Of a stretch of DNA of 64,000 nucleotides, positions 20,846 to 33,437 are shown in pieces. The translations under genes and the position numbers were made by a program. The DNA is from Arthrinium phaeospermum (Eukaryota; Ascomycota; Sordariomycetes; Amphisphaeriales; Apiosporaceae): contig QYRS01000008.1 of NCBI GenBank assembly GCA_006503535.1, positions 2,542,001-2,606,000 of the forward strand, read 5' to 3'. The notes under the pieces are model-generated. The model searched no databases, was not told where the DNA came from, and saw only the letters and a list, made by a program, of their open reading frames with translations. Each line of letters starts with the position of its first letter. The stretch's first letter is position 1.

Positions 20846-21716
20846 TCACCGCACGCGCACCGGCTGGTCGTAATCGTAACCCCTGAAAGGCACCATTTGG
20901 TCATGATCATGGGGATATTCCCCCGTTGGTGGCGCCTCTGGGATTGGTTTGCCCCGGTATTTCCTCTTGACCAAGAAGAACACAAGAGCACCGACCAAGA
21001 CACAGGCAGCAACGGAACCGAGGACCGCCCCCACGACCCCTGAGGTAGAAAGGCTTACCTGCCCAGCGGGAGGGCTTGGCTTCGAGTCGAGGGGTGGAGA
21101 AACGGAGACCGAACCTGTCGCAGTCTCGGTGGGCAAGCTGCCGGCAGTGACTGGTGGTGATGTCTCCAGCAATTTCGAGAAATCTCGCCACATAATAGTT
21201 TGAGTGTCGGGTCCAGATTTCGGGCAATTGAACACTGTGGTAGGCACAGTTGTCGTGATTTCGAAATCATTATAGATAGAGACTGTCACATAGTCGTATT
21301 TGCTGCATAGGGGCCGGATGGATTAGTATACAGAGGTTGAGTGATTCAAGAGGGATGGATGGATGAGGGTCATACCAGGTGACGCTTGTTGACCTCCCAC
21401 CCGCTGAATACCATCCGGTATTCCCAATGGCCGTGAAATATTGATTACTACATCTGGACGATGTACAGCAGTCTCCAAATGTCTTGGTGCCTGTTGTATT
21501 GGCGACGAACACGGATACACTACCACTCAAGTCACACGTGCCCACTGAAACTGGTTTCACAGGGGAGATCAGCTCCTTCCTCAATAAAGATTGCATGACA
21601 TTCCATAACGAACCATTTGTGTCATCGTTATCTCCTCCATAGTAGTAACCCACGATGGCCGTGGTGGGTAGGGCAGATAAAGTTGGATCCGCCTTCTTGA
21701 AACTCGTGAAGTACAT
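20846..21716 (-). CDS. Single-pass membrane protein with cysteine-bearing ectodomain (5' end uncertain)
   Basis: Exons 21376-21716 and 20846-21302. The intron 21303-21375 starts GTATGA and ends TGCAG; joining restores SVTCKYDYVTVSIY in frame. From the ATG at 21716 the product is 265 aa. It has an ectodomain with DLSGSVSVF and a C-C pair (GDCCTSSRC), a Ser/Thr/Pro-rich stalk, one transmembrane helix (VVGAVLGSVAACVLVGALVF), a basic stop (KRKYRGK) and a short Pro/Tyr-rich cytosolic tail. This is the layout of fungal wall sensors and receptor-like proteins. No signal peptide follows the ATG, so an upstream exon (a GTAAGC donor near 21768) is probably missing from this model. Confidence 0.65.
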
Positions 21717-22735
21717 TCTTGAGCTAGGAGAGACTGATGCTGCGTTTGGACTGATTGCTTACTTGGACAATAGTTTAGAAAGCAACAGATTAAAAATCGG
21801 GGTTGGGAAGATGTTGTCCCACGCTGAGACGGTTCTGTATATCGAAGTCGAACGGCAGTAACTTGGACACGGGCTTAACAAATATGGTGCCTCTTAAACA
21901 TAATGAGAAGATTGGTTAGTGGCTTCCGATGCGGAGTGCTCAATAAGAAACAAAGGCCCGGCTGAAATGAGTTGCACAGTAAGACCTGTGTTGCGAAGCA
22001 CAGTAGACTTCTGATCCTTGACCAGGTTTAATATCACATGCAGGCAGAATGCTTGGCGTGGCTTGCCTTCTCTTCTGGACAGAAACATTGTCAGCCCCCG
22101 ATTGGCCGCTTGAAAATGTTTGTCGCGCCGATCTTAATTCAGAACTGGCGTACTATCTTTAGCCGTGGGGAAAGCCGAGTTGAAGCTGAAACGCCAAACG
22201 CCCGGCTGAGTCCATTAGGATGACCAAGAGGCTGGCTTGGCAAGGCAGGTCTGATGCCGCAGGAGCCGCGACACGACAGCCGGCGCTTAAGGTACAGCCC
22301 GGGTACAAGAGCAATAAGGCTGTCTCCCACTCGCCCCCTTTTCTTTTTTTCTTCTTATGTCAAGGAACGTGAAGGGATGGCTCGGGCCATATGAGGATTA
22401 CGGGGTTTTCGCAATCTAGACTGCTCGCCATACACGAACAAGCTCAAGGCTGTAAAGTATTTGAGCTTCGAAGCTACTCAGCCTGAGCCGCTCCGCCTTT
22501 GAATATCCCCTTAATTGCCAAAGCACTGCTTCATGTACAATACTTTTGACATATGACCAACACGGCCGTACGTACCGTAGTAAGGGCATCTTATCCAATC
22601 AAATAACACATTAACGAGCACAACGAACGTTGGATTTGTCACTCCAATCATCTCTGGTACCCAAGTTTTTGGTGAAAGCATCGCTTTAGCAATTAAGGGG
22701 TTATCCAAATGACCTGTCTCGTTAGACAAAGCACG
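21717..22735. other. Probable upstream exon(s) of the membrane protein, then spacer
   Basis: Candidate splice signals at about 21720-21770 suggest a leader exon for the minus-strand gene, but frame and start could not be fixed. Beyond about 21950 I see nothing convincing. Confidence 0.3.
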
Positions 22736-23743
22736 TTATAGCGTCTCTTTGCCTTCTGCTATTGAATCCGACCTAGAGTTGTCCGCGACCGTGGTGATTG
22801 CCTCTGTCTCCGTATCACCTTCCATTTCTAGTGACCTTCGCTGTGTCTTCGGTTTATCCGATACTACTGTATCCTCCGCATCTGTTGCTGGCTTCTCTAA
22901 TGATACCGTTTCGTCCGTCCCCGAATTAAACTCCATAACTGTATGTCGTGGCTCCGTGGCATCGAGTTCAGCCGGTCTGGCTACCGGGAAAGTACCATCG
23001 AGCTCAGCCAAGAAAGGGTTGAATGTATGTTTCAAGGTATACTTGGTTGTAGGGTCAGTTGTGACTTGTATCATGGAAGATTACGGGGGGATTTATCTAG
23101 GAGCTTACCTGAGTGTTCTGTTTGTGATCGTAGAGTTCACTTATGGTCCGGTCCCGACCATGCATCGTGGCACCAAACACAGGAGCAGAAGAGTAACTTC
23201 GCAGGTGCCCTCTGGGGTCAGAGACTGCGTGTCCCGCAAGTTCTGAAGCCGCCAGATGATGTTTCGCTTCCTGTCCTGGTCCTGTGAGCGGGCCTCGATT
23301 CGATATTGAGACTCCTGAAACCGTTATTGAGCTTGAAGCCGGCCTCGGTCTCGAGACAAGTGGTGTAGAGACCTGGAATAGGGCCTTCAGCCCATTGCGA
23401 GTCTGTTCGGGGGCGAGCTCGTTGCCAGTCGAGGCCGACAATGGGAGATCTCGATGGGTTTCGTATATTGGTAGATTCGTGTCGGAGAAGCGAGAGCTTG
23501 TCGTAGGTATCGAGTATCTTAGGCCGTCGGCGACGACGGGATGAGATTTTGGGCGAGGGGGCAATGGGGGAGGAACGTCAGAACCAGACAAAAAGCTCGT
23601 GTCTGCGATTTTCTCTGTTGTCGCCGCCGCCGATATGGGCAGCAGATCCAAGGAGGGGACAGGGCCGAATCCAGGAAACTTCAAGGACTCAGCGCTGATG
23701 TCTGGTGTTGGCGTGCGAGTCACTGGTTCTGCCAGATGCGTAT
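22736..23743 (-). CDS. Disordered Pro/Ser-rich protein, 5' end incomplete
   Basis: Exons 23109-23743 (5' limit taken from a GGCAG acceptor) and 22736-23041. The intron 23042-23108 is GTAAGC...CCAAG. About 313 residues are visible. They are almost all low-complexity: PPPLPPRPKSHP, Ser/Thr-rich stretches and an acidic C-terminus rich in ETE and SDT. No catalytic domain. The frame has no ATG before position 200, so a first exon is missing. A short candidate (23797-23862, with a GTAAGG donor) exists, but its phase does not fit the nearest acceptor. It may be the cytosolic tail of a membrane protein or a signalling scaffold. Confidence 0.5.
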
Positions 23744-23862
23744 CTGCCAAGCAGATTAGTTAGGGATCAACTAATCACACATAATGATATCCTTACCTGC
23801 AGCTCCTCTCTTGTTTCCACGCACCAGCAACTTCAACAAATCCACATTTTGAAACTGGCATC

Positions 23863-24422
23863 CTGCGTCCATAATGCTGATGGCGGGAAACTGCAAGGAG
23901 ACTCTCCGATGAGATTGGTAATTCCGTGGCACATCTTACTCGGAGAACAACAAACTATTGGCAAAGACTTATTAAAATTGAATCTTTTTCGTTTTTGTTT
24001 CTTTTCCCCCCCGCGGGCTATGCCCAACTGTGTTGCGCTGGGAAGACAGCCTTGGATGACCACATGCTTCCTTTGAACGGGCATATTTCAGGGGCCGACT
24101 AGCGACCTATTATGGGGTACGTAAGCCTTCTTTATTTATCGTGCCAATAGCCACACTCAAATGCGCTGTTGTACTACGGTGGCTTGCAGGATGCAATGTT
24201 CTCTTTCAGCCACCATATGCAGCTTCGTTCTTGCCAAGACTACAGCCTGCTTAAGTGTAGTTACGTTCCATCCGTATCTTCGGATGCTTGTCAAGGCACA
24301 CGGACAGTGTTTGGGCGTCCGCATTGTTATGCGTTTCGTTTGGGGGTCCTCCAGGCTTCCCCGGAAAGTTTCCCAGGAGCTTGGAGCAAATCCCAAACCT
24401 TTTGGTGCGTGCGTTCGAAAGT
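23863..24422. other. Spacer / promoter of the Hsp70-like gene
   Basis: No ORF with coding character; presumed promoter and leader of the plus-strand gene starting at 24423. Confidence 0.4.
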
Positions 24423-26641
24423 ATGGATGCGAACCGACCAGACATTATCGTGGCAATTGACTTAGGAACAACCTACACAGGTATGCCTGTCTCTTCCAAG
24501 CAGAAAGAAAAAATCTATCTAACCATCATTTTGCCACGGACTTAGGTGTTTCTTGGGCCCGCCCTCAAAAGACCCACGCGCTCCAGTCGCCCATCCAGGT
24601 CATCCACGACTGGCCCGGCGTCGCGACCCGGAACGAGCAAAAGGTGCACACGGCTTTGGTCTACAACCCCGACAAGTCTCTCTCTTCGTGGGGTCCGCTT
24701 TGCGAAGAGGATGACTGGACCGACGATAAAGAGCGATGGGAATTTTTCAAAATCTTCCTGGACAAGCCCACACTCGATGCCGCCCACCAGGTCGGCATCA
24801 GCCAGGCGCCCCGCTCGGTGCGCGAAGCCCAGACGCTGGTCAGTGATTTTCTCCGCCAGGTGTATGCCCACGTCAAGTACACAGTGGAGCTTCACACGGG
24901 CATCAGCCATGTCGGATGGGAGACCCATGCCGTCGAGTTCATCTTCAGCGCCCCGACGACTTGGAGGTCGCAGCAGACGATCAATACCTTCAAGGAGGCC
25001 ATCCGCGAAGCTGGCTTCGGGGTAGAGGGAAATAAGCACTCGGCCACGGTTGAGCTCACCGAGTCCGAAGCCGCGGCCGTCGGCACCATCAAGGGCACCA
25101 CCGTCAACTTCCGGAAGGGCGATGTCTTTCTCTCCATTGATGCCGGGGGCGGGACGACGGATTTTGCCATGATGCGCGTGGTCGAGGAGCGGGAGCCGTT
25201 CCCGCTGCTGGCGCAGATCAGCCAGGTTGACGGCATCGGCATCGGCGCCAGCCTGATTGACCAGGCCTTCGTGTCACTCATCAACAGCCGCTTCAGCCAG
25301 TTTCCCGACCTTGTCGACATTCTGCCTCGGGACTGTGCCGAAAGGCTGGTGAAGAGGTACGCACCTGCGTGTCTTGGTTATGTACATAAAAACTGACCTT
25401 GATTGCCTAGCGAACGGTTTAGAATCACGAAATACAAATTCGGCGAGAATGTGTATAAGTCTTCGACTTACAAGCTCCCGCTGGATGGTGTCCCATTTGA
25501 TTTCAACCATGAGCCTGCGCGGATCGAGTCGGGAAAGGTGTTGCTCAACTGGTAAGCAAGGCCTATTCTCATCCTCTACCCACCACCGCTCACCGACTGA
25601 CTTGAGACGGCAGGGAAGAGATGCAGTCTCTTTTTGATCCACACGTTAATGGCATCATAGAAAAGATATTTGAGCAGCTCGAATGGCTAAAGGAGAATAA
25701 TATTACCAAGCCTATTGTGAGTCCAACCCATTGTAACCCCTATTATCGGAAACCAACCAGCTAAACTTGAGGGAAGAGCTATATGATCCTCTCAGGAGGT
25801 CTCGGAAGTTCCAGATATGTCCGAGACCGCTTGCAGGAATACTTGGTATCCAAACCTCATCCGTATGCCCGGAACGTGAAGATACTGCAGGCCATGGAGC
25901 CCCAGCTGGTTGTGGTCAAAGGCCTCCTTCTGGACCGGATGCAGAGACTAGAATCGGGCTCCGTGCCTGTAATTGTGTCCAGGATCGCTCGCGCCAGCTA
26001 TGGTGTTGTATGCAAGGCCAAGTTTGATCCGAACATCCATCACGATGAAAATGTGGTGCTGGACCCGCTGGACGGGCAACACTATGCCATGGGCATGATT
26101 GATTGGCTGATTAGAAAGGTAAACATCTAGAACCCCCTACTCATTCACTATATTACAAACTCTGACTGGGAATTAGGGAGATGATGTGGATACCACTCAG
26201 GCAATCATCTCGACATTCTCAAGGAAGGTTGACCCCGGGGCCGCAAGATGTTGGGACCTCGATATCTACACGTCAGACGTCGACCCTGACTTTCTTCCCA
26301 ATAGCACTCGCCACAGTACGTACCTACGCCGCTCTCTAACTCTAACTCATGATGCCGAATCCTGACCACGACATCTTCCAGGGGCTGCCCGCTTGCTCTG
26401 CACGGTCCGTAGTAACCTGACAAACGTGGACGACAACGAATTGGTCAGCCAACGGAAGTCTCGGCGGATGCTGTTCATCAAGGGAAAGAAGTACTATACT
26501 TGCACGTTTGACGTGCATGCCATCGTGGCCCCGGCCGACTTGCGATTCGAGTTGTGGTTTGGTGGGCGGAAGTTCTCGCGCAACCATGAGCCGATCAAGG
26601 TTACATGGAATGAAGAAGCACCAATGCTCGGTTCTGAGTGA
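24423..26641 (+). CDS. Hsp70-like ATPase of the HSPA12 type
   Basis: Seven exons: 24423-24480, 24546-25356, 25411-25551, 25614-25716, 25777-26118, 26177-26315, 26382-26641. All introns are GT-AG, 54-66 nt, and the phases agree, giving 617 aa. Actin-like ATPase motifs are present: phosphate 1 DLGTTYTG at residues 13-20, phosphate 2 DAGGGTTDF near 218, and the adenosine loop SGGLGSSRYV near 377. The substrate-binding region of canonical Hsp70 is missing. A C-terminal beta-rich part of about 130 residues takes its place, as in the divergent HSPA12 group common in fungal genomes. Such proteins are often variable, cluster-borne or stress-linked, with unknown clients. Cytosolic; no EEVD tail (ends MLGSE). 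Confidence 0.9.
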
Positions 26642-27705
26642 CTAGGCAAAGCGGTTACTTGTGCAGTATACTATTATGGCAGGGTGAAAGAATGAAACGC
26701 TACATTGGCCACATGGCACTCGCATCTATCTAAATCCATTGTGACACTTCATTGATATGCTCTAGAGCATAGCTTGTCTTCCTGACGTTCTTCGGAATAA
26801 TCGGCTAGACTGACGAACTAAGGACCAGAGCTACAAGAATATCGAGACCACAATTCTCAACGCATGTCTGGATTACACAACGCAGATCATGTCCTGGCTT
26901 ACTTGGGCTGCCTGCATGAGGAAATGACAAAGGCAAGAAGCAATATATTTCTGGACCAGTCAACCATTTTCCTTCCTGATTTTCCATTTGGCTCAAACGA
27001 GGCTGGGCGAGCCTGATCTCGGGTATCCGGATACAGGTGGCGCCTGAGCTGAAACCAACATACGCCACAATAAAAATTGCAACAAGCAGGATACGTGGTT
27101 GGTGCAAGACAAAGGAGTTGACAGGGGGAGGTCAGGCATTTGATTGGGATATGCGTTATGCGTTTATTTTTTTGCACAGCGCCACGCCACCACTAAAGAT
27201 GACAGCCCCCAGAGACCACCTCGAAGCTAGTCTTCTGTCGGTAGAACTACGACTAGTGAATAGTACATGCTCACGATTGGACAGTTACTTTCTCTATGTG
27301 ATATAGCGGGTCACTTGTACTAAGAATAGCTTTTCCTGGGGCTTAATAGACACTGCTGCAATCCGCTTATGCTGCCTTGTCGTGTGCCACCGCAGCAAAG
27401 CCGGGCCAGTTGGATTGATGGGCCGCCAAAACGTGGACCGCACTGTATACTTCCCGTAAAGTGGCGGATGATGGGGCGCTTGGTTGTGCCGAAAGAACCG
27501 AGCGCGGGAATCGCAGCTGAACAGTCTGCCGACTGCAACAAATCTTCCTCTAGTACCAAAACACTTCAGATGAAAGAGAATATTGTGCTGTAGTTGGACA
27601 TATTCTTTCAACAGTCATTGCAACCTTCATCTGTTTTCCTACCTTACCTGAGTATCAGTCAATCGCCGAATCCCTTCCGAGTCATTATCAGTATCAGTTA
27701 TCAAA
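26642..27705. other. Intergenic region, 1 kb
   Basis: A minus-strand ORF (26805-27107) looks like a small secreted protein but starts with TTG, not ATG, and is not called. Nothing else was recognised. Confidence 0.4.
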
Positions 27706-29375
27706 ATGCCCGTTAATTGCACTAAAGTGAAAAGGGGAAGCGGGTACGGATGCACTGATAAAGAGAGCACCTTTATGATCTGCAACAACAACGGCGTCGA
27801 CGACTTTAGAAGTTTCGTTGGGTGTTGCAAGGACCCCATAGACTTTGACGATAAAGAGTCTCGGTACGGTTGCAAACAGGCCAGTATAACCGAAGCGACG
27901 TACAGCAGCAACAATGGAGAGCTTAAACTGAGACCTCATTGCCTCAACGCGAACTTGGATCAAGCTTATGACATGTGGCATAATTGCGGAGGTGAGGCTC
28001 CGTTACCTGCAGAGAAGGAGGGTACGTCGCGATATATCGGGTGCTGCGGTGTAGGATGCAGCGCGGAGGTCCCGTTTCGTTGCCCTGAAGCCAAAAGGGG
28101 ATGGAGTGTGTTCACGGACAGAGACGCCCTGGACAGTTTCATTCGAGAATATGGCGAATATGCCTCCGTAGACACCTCAACGTCCTCCTCGAGCCCGTCT
28201 CCGTCAGGGACGACTTCCCCATCACCTGCAAGAAGCAATGATAGTGCTACTCCAAGCTCGGCAGACCATCCAAAGTTCACCGACGAGAGCGTAGCAGGTA
28301 TCGCCATCGGTTGCGTGGTAGCCGGCCTGCTCCTCGGAGCCCTGGTAGCCATCCTTTTCTTCCGAAGACGGAAGCAACGTCGAAGCCCCCAGCCGGAACA
28401 TGTGCAGGTGCCCTATTCCACAGGGAAGGAACGCAACCATCTATCCCAGGCGATGGCGATGAACGGCGGCAGCGACGATGACGAAGACGTACGACTCAGC
28501 CAGTTCCTGCTAAGCCCCAACCCGGACAACGAGATCGCCTCGGGACTCCAGTCCCTGAACGCCCTGGTCCGACAGCACGTCGAGAACAACTACCACCTGC
28601 AGCCCGTCCGACAAACCTCCAAGTCACTTGCCCAGGCCTTGCTTGCTTTGGGGTTCTCAACCCAGCAGTGTCAAGGTCAGGGGAGCCCAGACGACATTGC
28701 GCGGCTCGCGATCGACGCGCGAACGCGGCCTGCCGCTCTCCAGCACGTGATTACCCGCGTGGTGCTGCAGAGCTCCACGCTGTCCGTGGGATCCGGGACA
28801 GCCCCTGTCTCGATGCTACCGCCGTCTGTCGCGTCGTTCGCTAACAGCGTGCCGGCCACGGAACGCCACCGCGGAAACGCCGAAGGTTAGTCGAATCATA
28901 CCCCCTCAAACCATAATACCAACCTTATCGTAACCATAAAAACAACCTTATTCTAACCACTCCTCCCTATCTAGCCGTATCGATAGCCATGACCAAGTGG
29001 CGCCAACTCTCCGCCTTCCTGCTGCACCCCCACCGGAGCGAGCGGACGCCCCTCCCCCTGCTCTCGGAAGAAGAAAACGGCGTCGTCGCGCAGCAGGCCC
29101 AGCAGCTCGCCCGCGAGCTGAACCGGTTCCTGGACGCGTTCGTGGCGCCGCGCGGCCGCGAGCAGGAGGCCCATTTGCGGCAGGTTCTGGTCGAGTGTGC
29201 GCGGTTCGGGTACCTCTTGTTCTCGCAGCGCGCCGAGTACCGGTTCGACTACGAGGGTCGGCAGGGCGGCGGCGGCGGCATCGTGGTCTGTCCTGGGCTG
29301 GAGAGGGTGAGCGATGGGGAGGGGCGGAGGCTGTCGAAACCGCATGTTTTGGCGGCTCCGGTGGAAGATGTTTGA
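27706..29375 (+). CDS. Cysteine-rich single-pass membrane protein with long cytosolic region
   Basis: Exons 27706-28885 and 28975-29375. The intron 28886-28974 is GTTAGT...TCTAG with CTAAC branch point. The product is 526 aa. Residues 4-130 are cysteine-rich (about 13 Cys, including GCC, GCCGVGC and FRCP). A Ser/Pro stalk follows, then a transmembrane helix near residues 195-217 (IAIGCVVAGLLLGALVAILFF), a basic FRRRKQRR stop and 300 cytosolic residues that end in a helical domain (QSLNALVRQHVENNY onward). The layout suggests a wall or surface sensor. As in the gene at 20846-21716, no signal peptide is seen at the N-terminus, so an upstream exon may be missing or the helix serves as signal-anchor. 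Confidence 0.8.
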
Positions 29376-29858
29376 AACTGGGCGTGGAACTGTGAACGGG
29401 ATGTGTCATTGCTCACACACAGATGGGGGGTCTCGTGTAGGCTTGAGGCAAGGTGTATGGGAGGCAGTCTATCTACATATGCGCGAGAGTTTCTGATTTC
29501 AATCCTTGTCGTATCTGATACTATTCATTTACTGGTAATTTAGAAAGTCTTCCCATTCCTTACAATATCAAGTGAGGGTACCTGAAAAAGCACTGTGTTA
29601 GGTCCAAAGCCAAACGTAATTACTCGGCAAAGAACGCGCGAGTGATCCTGCCGGTGAAACAAGCAGACTCGGAAGATGACCGCCTTTGGCATAAAGCACA
29701 GAGGAGCACGGCTATCCAGTTGGCGGCCATGTGCAAATTCAGGTCTTATAGTCCATAATGTAATTATACAAATATCGAAACTAAATAAAAGCGTGCATCG
29801 ATAGCAGCCCAGAAACCCAAGTGTTACGAGGATTGTCCCACTCACCCCCACTACCTAC
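29376..29858. other. Convergent intergenic region
   Basis: Spacer between two converging genes; nothing recognised apart from AT-rich 3' ends. Confidence 0.45.
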
Positions 29859-31806
29859 TCAGGCAGATGTCCGAGACAACAAGAAGCCTCCATTCTGGAG
29901 TGTCTGAAACACTTGGATGGGATCGTACTTTTGCGCAATGTGTCGGAGCTTTGTCAGGGACTCCGACCCGTACGAAGCCAAGGGGTCTTGATCACGCGCA
30001 GCGTGGTTCATGTAGAGAAACGACAAGTGCAAGTTGCGCGCCTTAGCTTGCCGATCCCATTCTGCCGTGGTGTCGATGGCGACTGATCGGACGGCCTCGT
30101 CGTCCTGAGCATGTTCCCAATCAACCAGCGTCTCCCACCCTGTGAGGCAAAGAGGGCGATGTTAGTCGTGGGTCACTGTCTATACAGGGGGAAAGCAGGC
30201 GACTGGGACTTACAGGTATGGTCCTCGGCCGGTATGTTCATAGGATTACCCCCTTTCTCCATACCCTTCTTAGCTATGGTGGAAGGCACGTGCTCAATGG
30301 TAAACGTCTGGTTGGCCCCTGTCGACTCATGGACCTGACGCGCTCGCTGGTGCCAGTACTTATATGTATCCTTGTAGAGCTGTGCATCCATACGTGACGT
30401 GGCGGTCCTGTAGTCGTGTCTAATGAATCATAATCCCCAGGTCAGTCTATCAGATAAGCACTCGGGGGATGGTCAAGAGGTGTAGACCTACCTGCGAGGT
30501 GCGCTCGAGATCACAGTATTAGCGAGCTGCTCCAAGAGCCCAAATGTGGCATTGGTTGCCGGCAGCGCGATCTGCAGCGGTTCAATATTTTCAAACGGAG
30601 CGAACGCGGCGGGTGTCTGCGCTGACGGCTCGGCGTAAAAGAAAACTACCGTAACGGCCTCGATGCCGAGAGAAAGGCCGATGTTAGACTTGAGATCGGC
30701 CGCACCTCCTCCCGTCTGCCACTGGTAGAAAGCATCCAAGATTGTTTCGGCCTCTTCAACGGGATAGACAGAAGCTTGGATCCAAATGGTGGGGATCGTA
30801 GTGGTGTAAATGTCGAATCGGGTTACGAGCCCAAAATTCGGACCGCCCCCCTTCAAGGCCCAAAACAAGTCAGCATGGCTGCTGGCATTGGCATTCACGA
30901 TATTGCCGTCGGACAGCACAACCTATGAAGCTCGGCACGGTGTGCCGCTTGAGGATTAGCTATACACAGAACAAACCTCTGGTTATTAGCCTCGGGTGTG
31001 TTTACATACCTCGAAATTCTGCACATTGTCGGCGCCGGTCCCGTACTCGCCGGAGGTAGTGTGCATGCCGCCTTGAATAGGAGAGTATACGTCAGAACTC
31101 AGCTCAAATTTGTGGAAGGTTATTTTACTCACCACCCAAGAGAAATCCGCCCACTCCAATGTCGGGAACGCGGCCACCTACGACAGCAAGGCCCTTGGGG
31201 TCCAGGACAGCTGTCACCTCTCCCCAGCGTGCGCCAGGCTGGAGGCTCACCACGGAGTCATTCTGGCCCAGATATACCTGTTTCATTCTCTGCATATCGA
31301 GCAGAATCCCCTCCTCGCCAATACTGGATGCTCCGGGACTGGACGAGTGGCCACCACTGCGGACCGCAAACTTGACTTGATAGGAGGCAAATATGCGAAG
31401 ACATGTTGCGACGGCATCAGCATCTGATGGCTGGATGATGCAGTAGGGGGTGGCAATACAGGCTTGCGACCTGATTGGCGAGTGCCAAATCGCAGCCACA
31501 GGTCAGCCATATTCATCGATGAAAATCATCGAGAGTAGTTACTTACCAATTCTCCTCAACAATTGTCTGATTAAGTGGGACAGTATCAACGGTAACTGAT
31601 CCCAAGGCAAGCTCGGCTGCCTTGCATGCGGCATTGACCGTTTCAGAATAATCAATACTGTCCGATCTGATGTTGTTCGGAGAGGCCTCTGCCACTACCT
31701 CGGATTGGGCGTCTGGCTTCGTGGGGACGGAAGTGGACCCCGCGACAGCAGCACTGGGGAGGGAGAGACAGGCTAACGCCCAACAAACGACATCGAATAG
31801 CTTCAT
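29859..31806 (-). CDS. Secreted FAD-linked oxidase, berberine-bridge type (1)
   Basis: Six exons: 31547-31806, 31133-31470, 31010-31071, 30492-30922, 30214-30419, 29859-30139. Introns are 61-87 nt, all GT-AG with consistent phase, giving 525 aa. Residues 1-22 are a signal peptide. The FAD domain carries RSGGH, whose His normally binds FAD covalently, and the [10 protein letters not shown] loop. The BBE C-terminal part has [11 protein letters not shown] and KYDP. The position where bicovalent members carry a second Cys (before the VGxGG loop) reads RVPDIG, so single His linkage is expected. Such enzymes oxidise alcohols, sugars or aromatic and alkaloid intermediates, often in metabolite clusters. 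It faces away from the SDR gene at 32311, with a shared 504-bp promoter. Confidence 0.9.
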
Positions 31807-32310
31807 TCTGGCAAGATAACTGTGGCAATCAAGTTTTCCTGTGTCACACATTGGAGATATGGATACTTGTATTTGATTTGGGCCTGGGGACGCTCAAATT
31901 ATATGGGACACACCCCGATAGTGAGGTCTTTTCGGACCAACAGCCGCCACGACATGTAAGTACCCACCAAATCATGCGTATTGTAGGATTAGCTGTGGAT
32001 TCAGCCCGGGGGGTTGCATGCATGTTTCTACAATTCAAGAAAAGCAACAGATGAGCATGAAGTGGAGACCCCAGAGCGCATGCAGAGTTGCGTTGCAATA
32101 TTGGCCGGGCGGCATTAAATCTACGTTCCATCAACTTAAGGATCACACTATCACATCGTTGTTGGTCGCCAGAACAGTTTCGCGCGGCTAACCCACCCTA
32201 GATACACTCGACTTGCGTTCGACTCCCGTTAACACATCTCTCCATTGTTCTTGCTCGCCTCCTTCTTCCCCCAATTCTTACTCACCCGCTCGTTCACCTC
32301 TTTCAACATC
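31807..32310. other. Shared divergent promoter between oxidase 1 and the SDR gene
   Basis: 504 bp with no ORF, flanked by two ATGs facing apart. The CT-rich leader lies just before 32311. Confidence 0.5.
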
Positions 32311-33437
32311 ATGGCTGAGAAATTTGATATCTCTCCCGAAAAGGAGGGGGGCATGCACCAGTTCCTGTGTCGTCAATTTTGCGAGACTCCAAAAGCCGTT
32401 CGTCCTGGTGAAGTCGATTTGAGCGGCAAGACAGCGCTCGTCACGGGATGTAATGGCGGCATCGGTTTGGAGTGCTGCCGCCAGCTGCGCAGTCTTGGAC
32501 TGAGCAAGCTGGTCATGGCTGTTCGCGATGAAGGCAAAGGTCAGCGTGCAATGGAAGAACTTGCCAAGACCACCCAGCCTCCGGACTCGACCATGGAGGT
32601 ATGGAAGCTCGACCTGTCCTCTTACAAGTCAATCGGCCTGTTGGTGGAACGTGCCCAAGCGCTCAGCCGCCTCGACATTGTCATCTTGAACGCCGGCATC
32701 ACCAGACAGCATTGGTCGTGTGATGTAACAACAGGCCACGAGGAGAATATACAGATCAACTACCTCTCCATGGCACTCTTGACCATCCAGCTGCTTCCCG
32801 TCCTGAAGTCCAAGATCCCAACTCAGGGAGGCCCTAGCCGCCTTGTCATTGTCACTAGTGACGCAGCATCATGGACACCTTTCCCAGAGCAAAACGAAGA
32901 CCCACTGCTACCCGCGTTTGACAAGCCGGGGAACGTTCATATGCTCCATCGTTACTACACTTCCAAGCTTCTGCAGCAATTCTTTCTCCAAGAGCTGACC
33001 AAACGGGTGCCGGCCTCCACCGCCGTCATCGCGGCAACCACACCCGGACTAGTTCACTCTACTGAGATGAATCGGGATCTCAAGGGCACGGCATTAGGCA
33101 TGGTTGGCCGTATCGCAGTGCGCATTGTGGGCTATTCTCCGACAGTGGGCGCGCACCAACTTGTCGATGCCGCGGTGAAGCATGGCGACGAGATACACGG
33201 GCAGTATCTCTGCTCACAAAAGCCCAAACCGTGAGTTTTTTCCAGTCCCCAACGACTTTTACACTTACTGATGCCATGGTGTTTGCTTCTAGCCTGGCTC
33301 CCATCATATACAAGCCCGAGGGGAAGTTGGTCGCCGAGCGTTTATGGCGTGAGACCATGGTTGAGTTTTCCTTTGCGGGGGTCGAGGGCATCGTCAACCA
33401 GGTTAGGAACACTACTAAAGACGGATTGAGTGGATAA
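32311..33437 (+). CDS. Short-chain dehydrogenase/reductase
   Basis: Exons 32311-33230 and 33293-33437. The intron 33231-33292 is GTGAGT...TCTAG. The product is 354 aa. Classical SDR motifs are present: cofactor loop TGCNGGIG (45-52), NAG near 127-129, a catalytic Ser in VTSDAASW and YYTSK near 215-219 giving the Tyr-x3-Lys pair. The extension at both ends resembles retinol-dehydrogenase-like fungal SDRs. It probably interconverts a hydroxyl and a ketone with NAD(P)H. No membrane segment is clear. Its position between an FAD oxidase and a cupin gene suggests a role in the same small pathway. Confidence 0.9.

Noticed and set aside
26805..27107. Minus-strand ORF with a signal-peptide-like start and several cysteines, resembling a small secreted protein
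   Set aside because: Its start is TTG, no ATG lies in frame before the hydrophobic segment, and no splice site supplying one was found.
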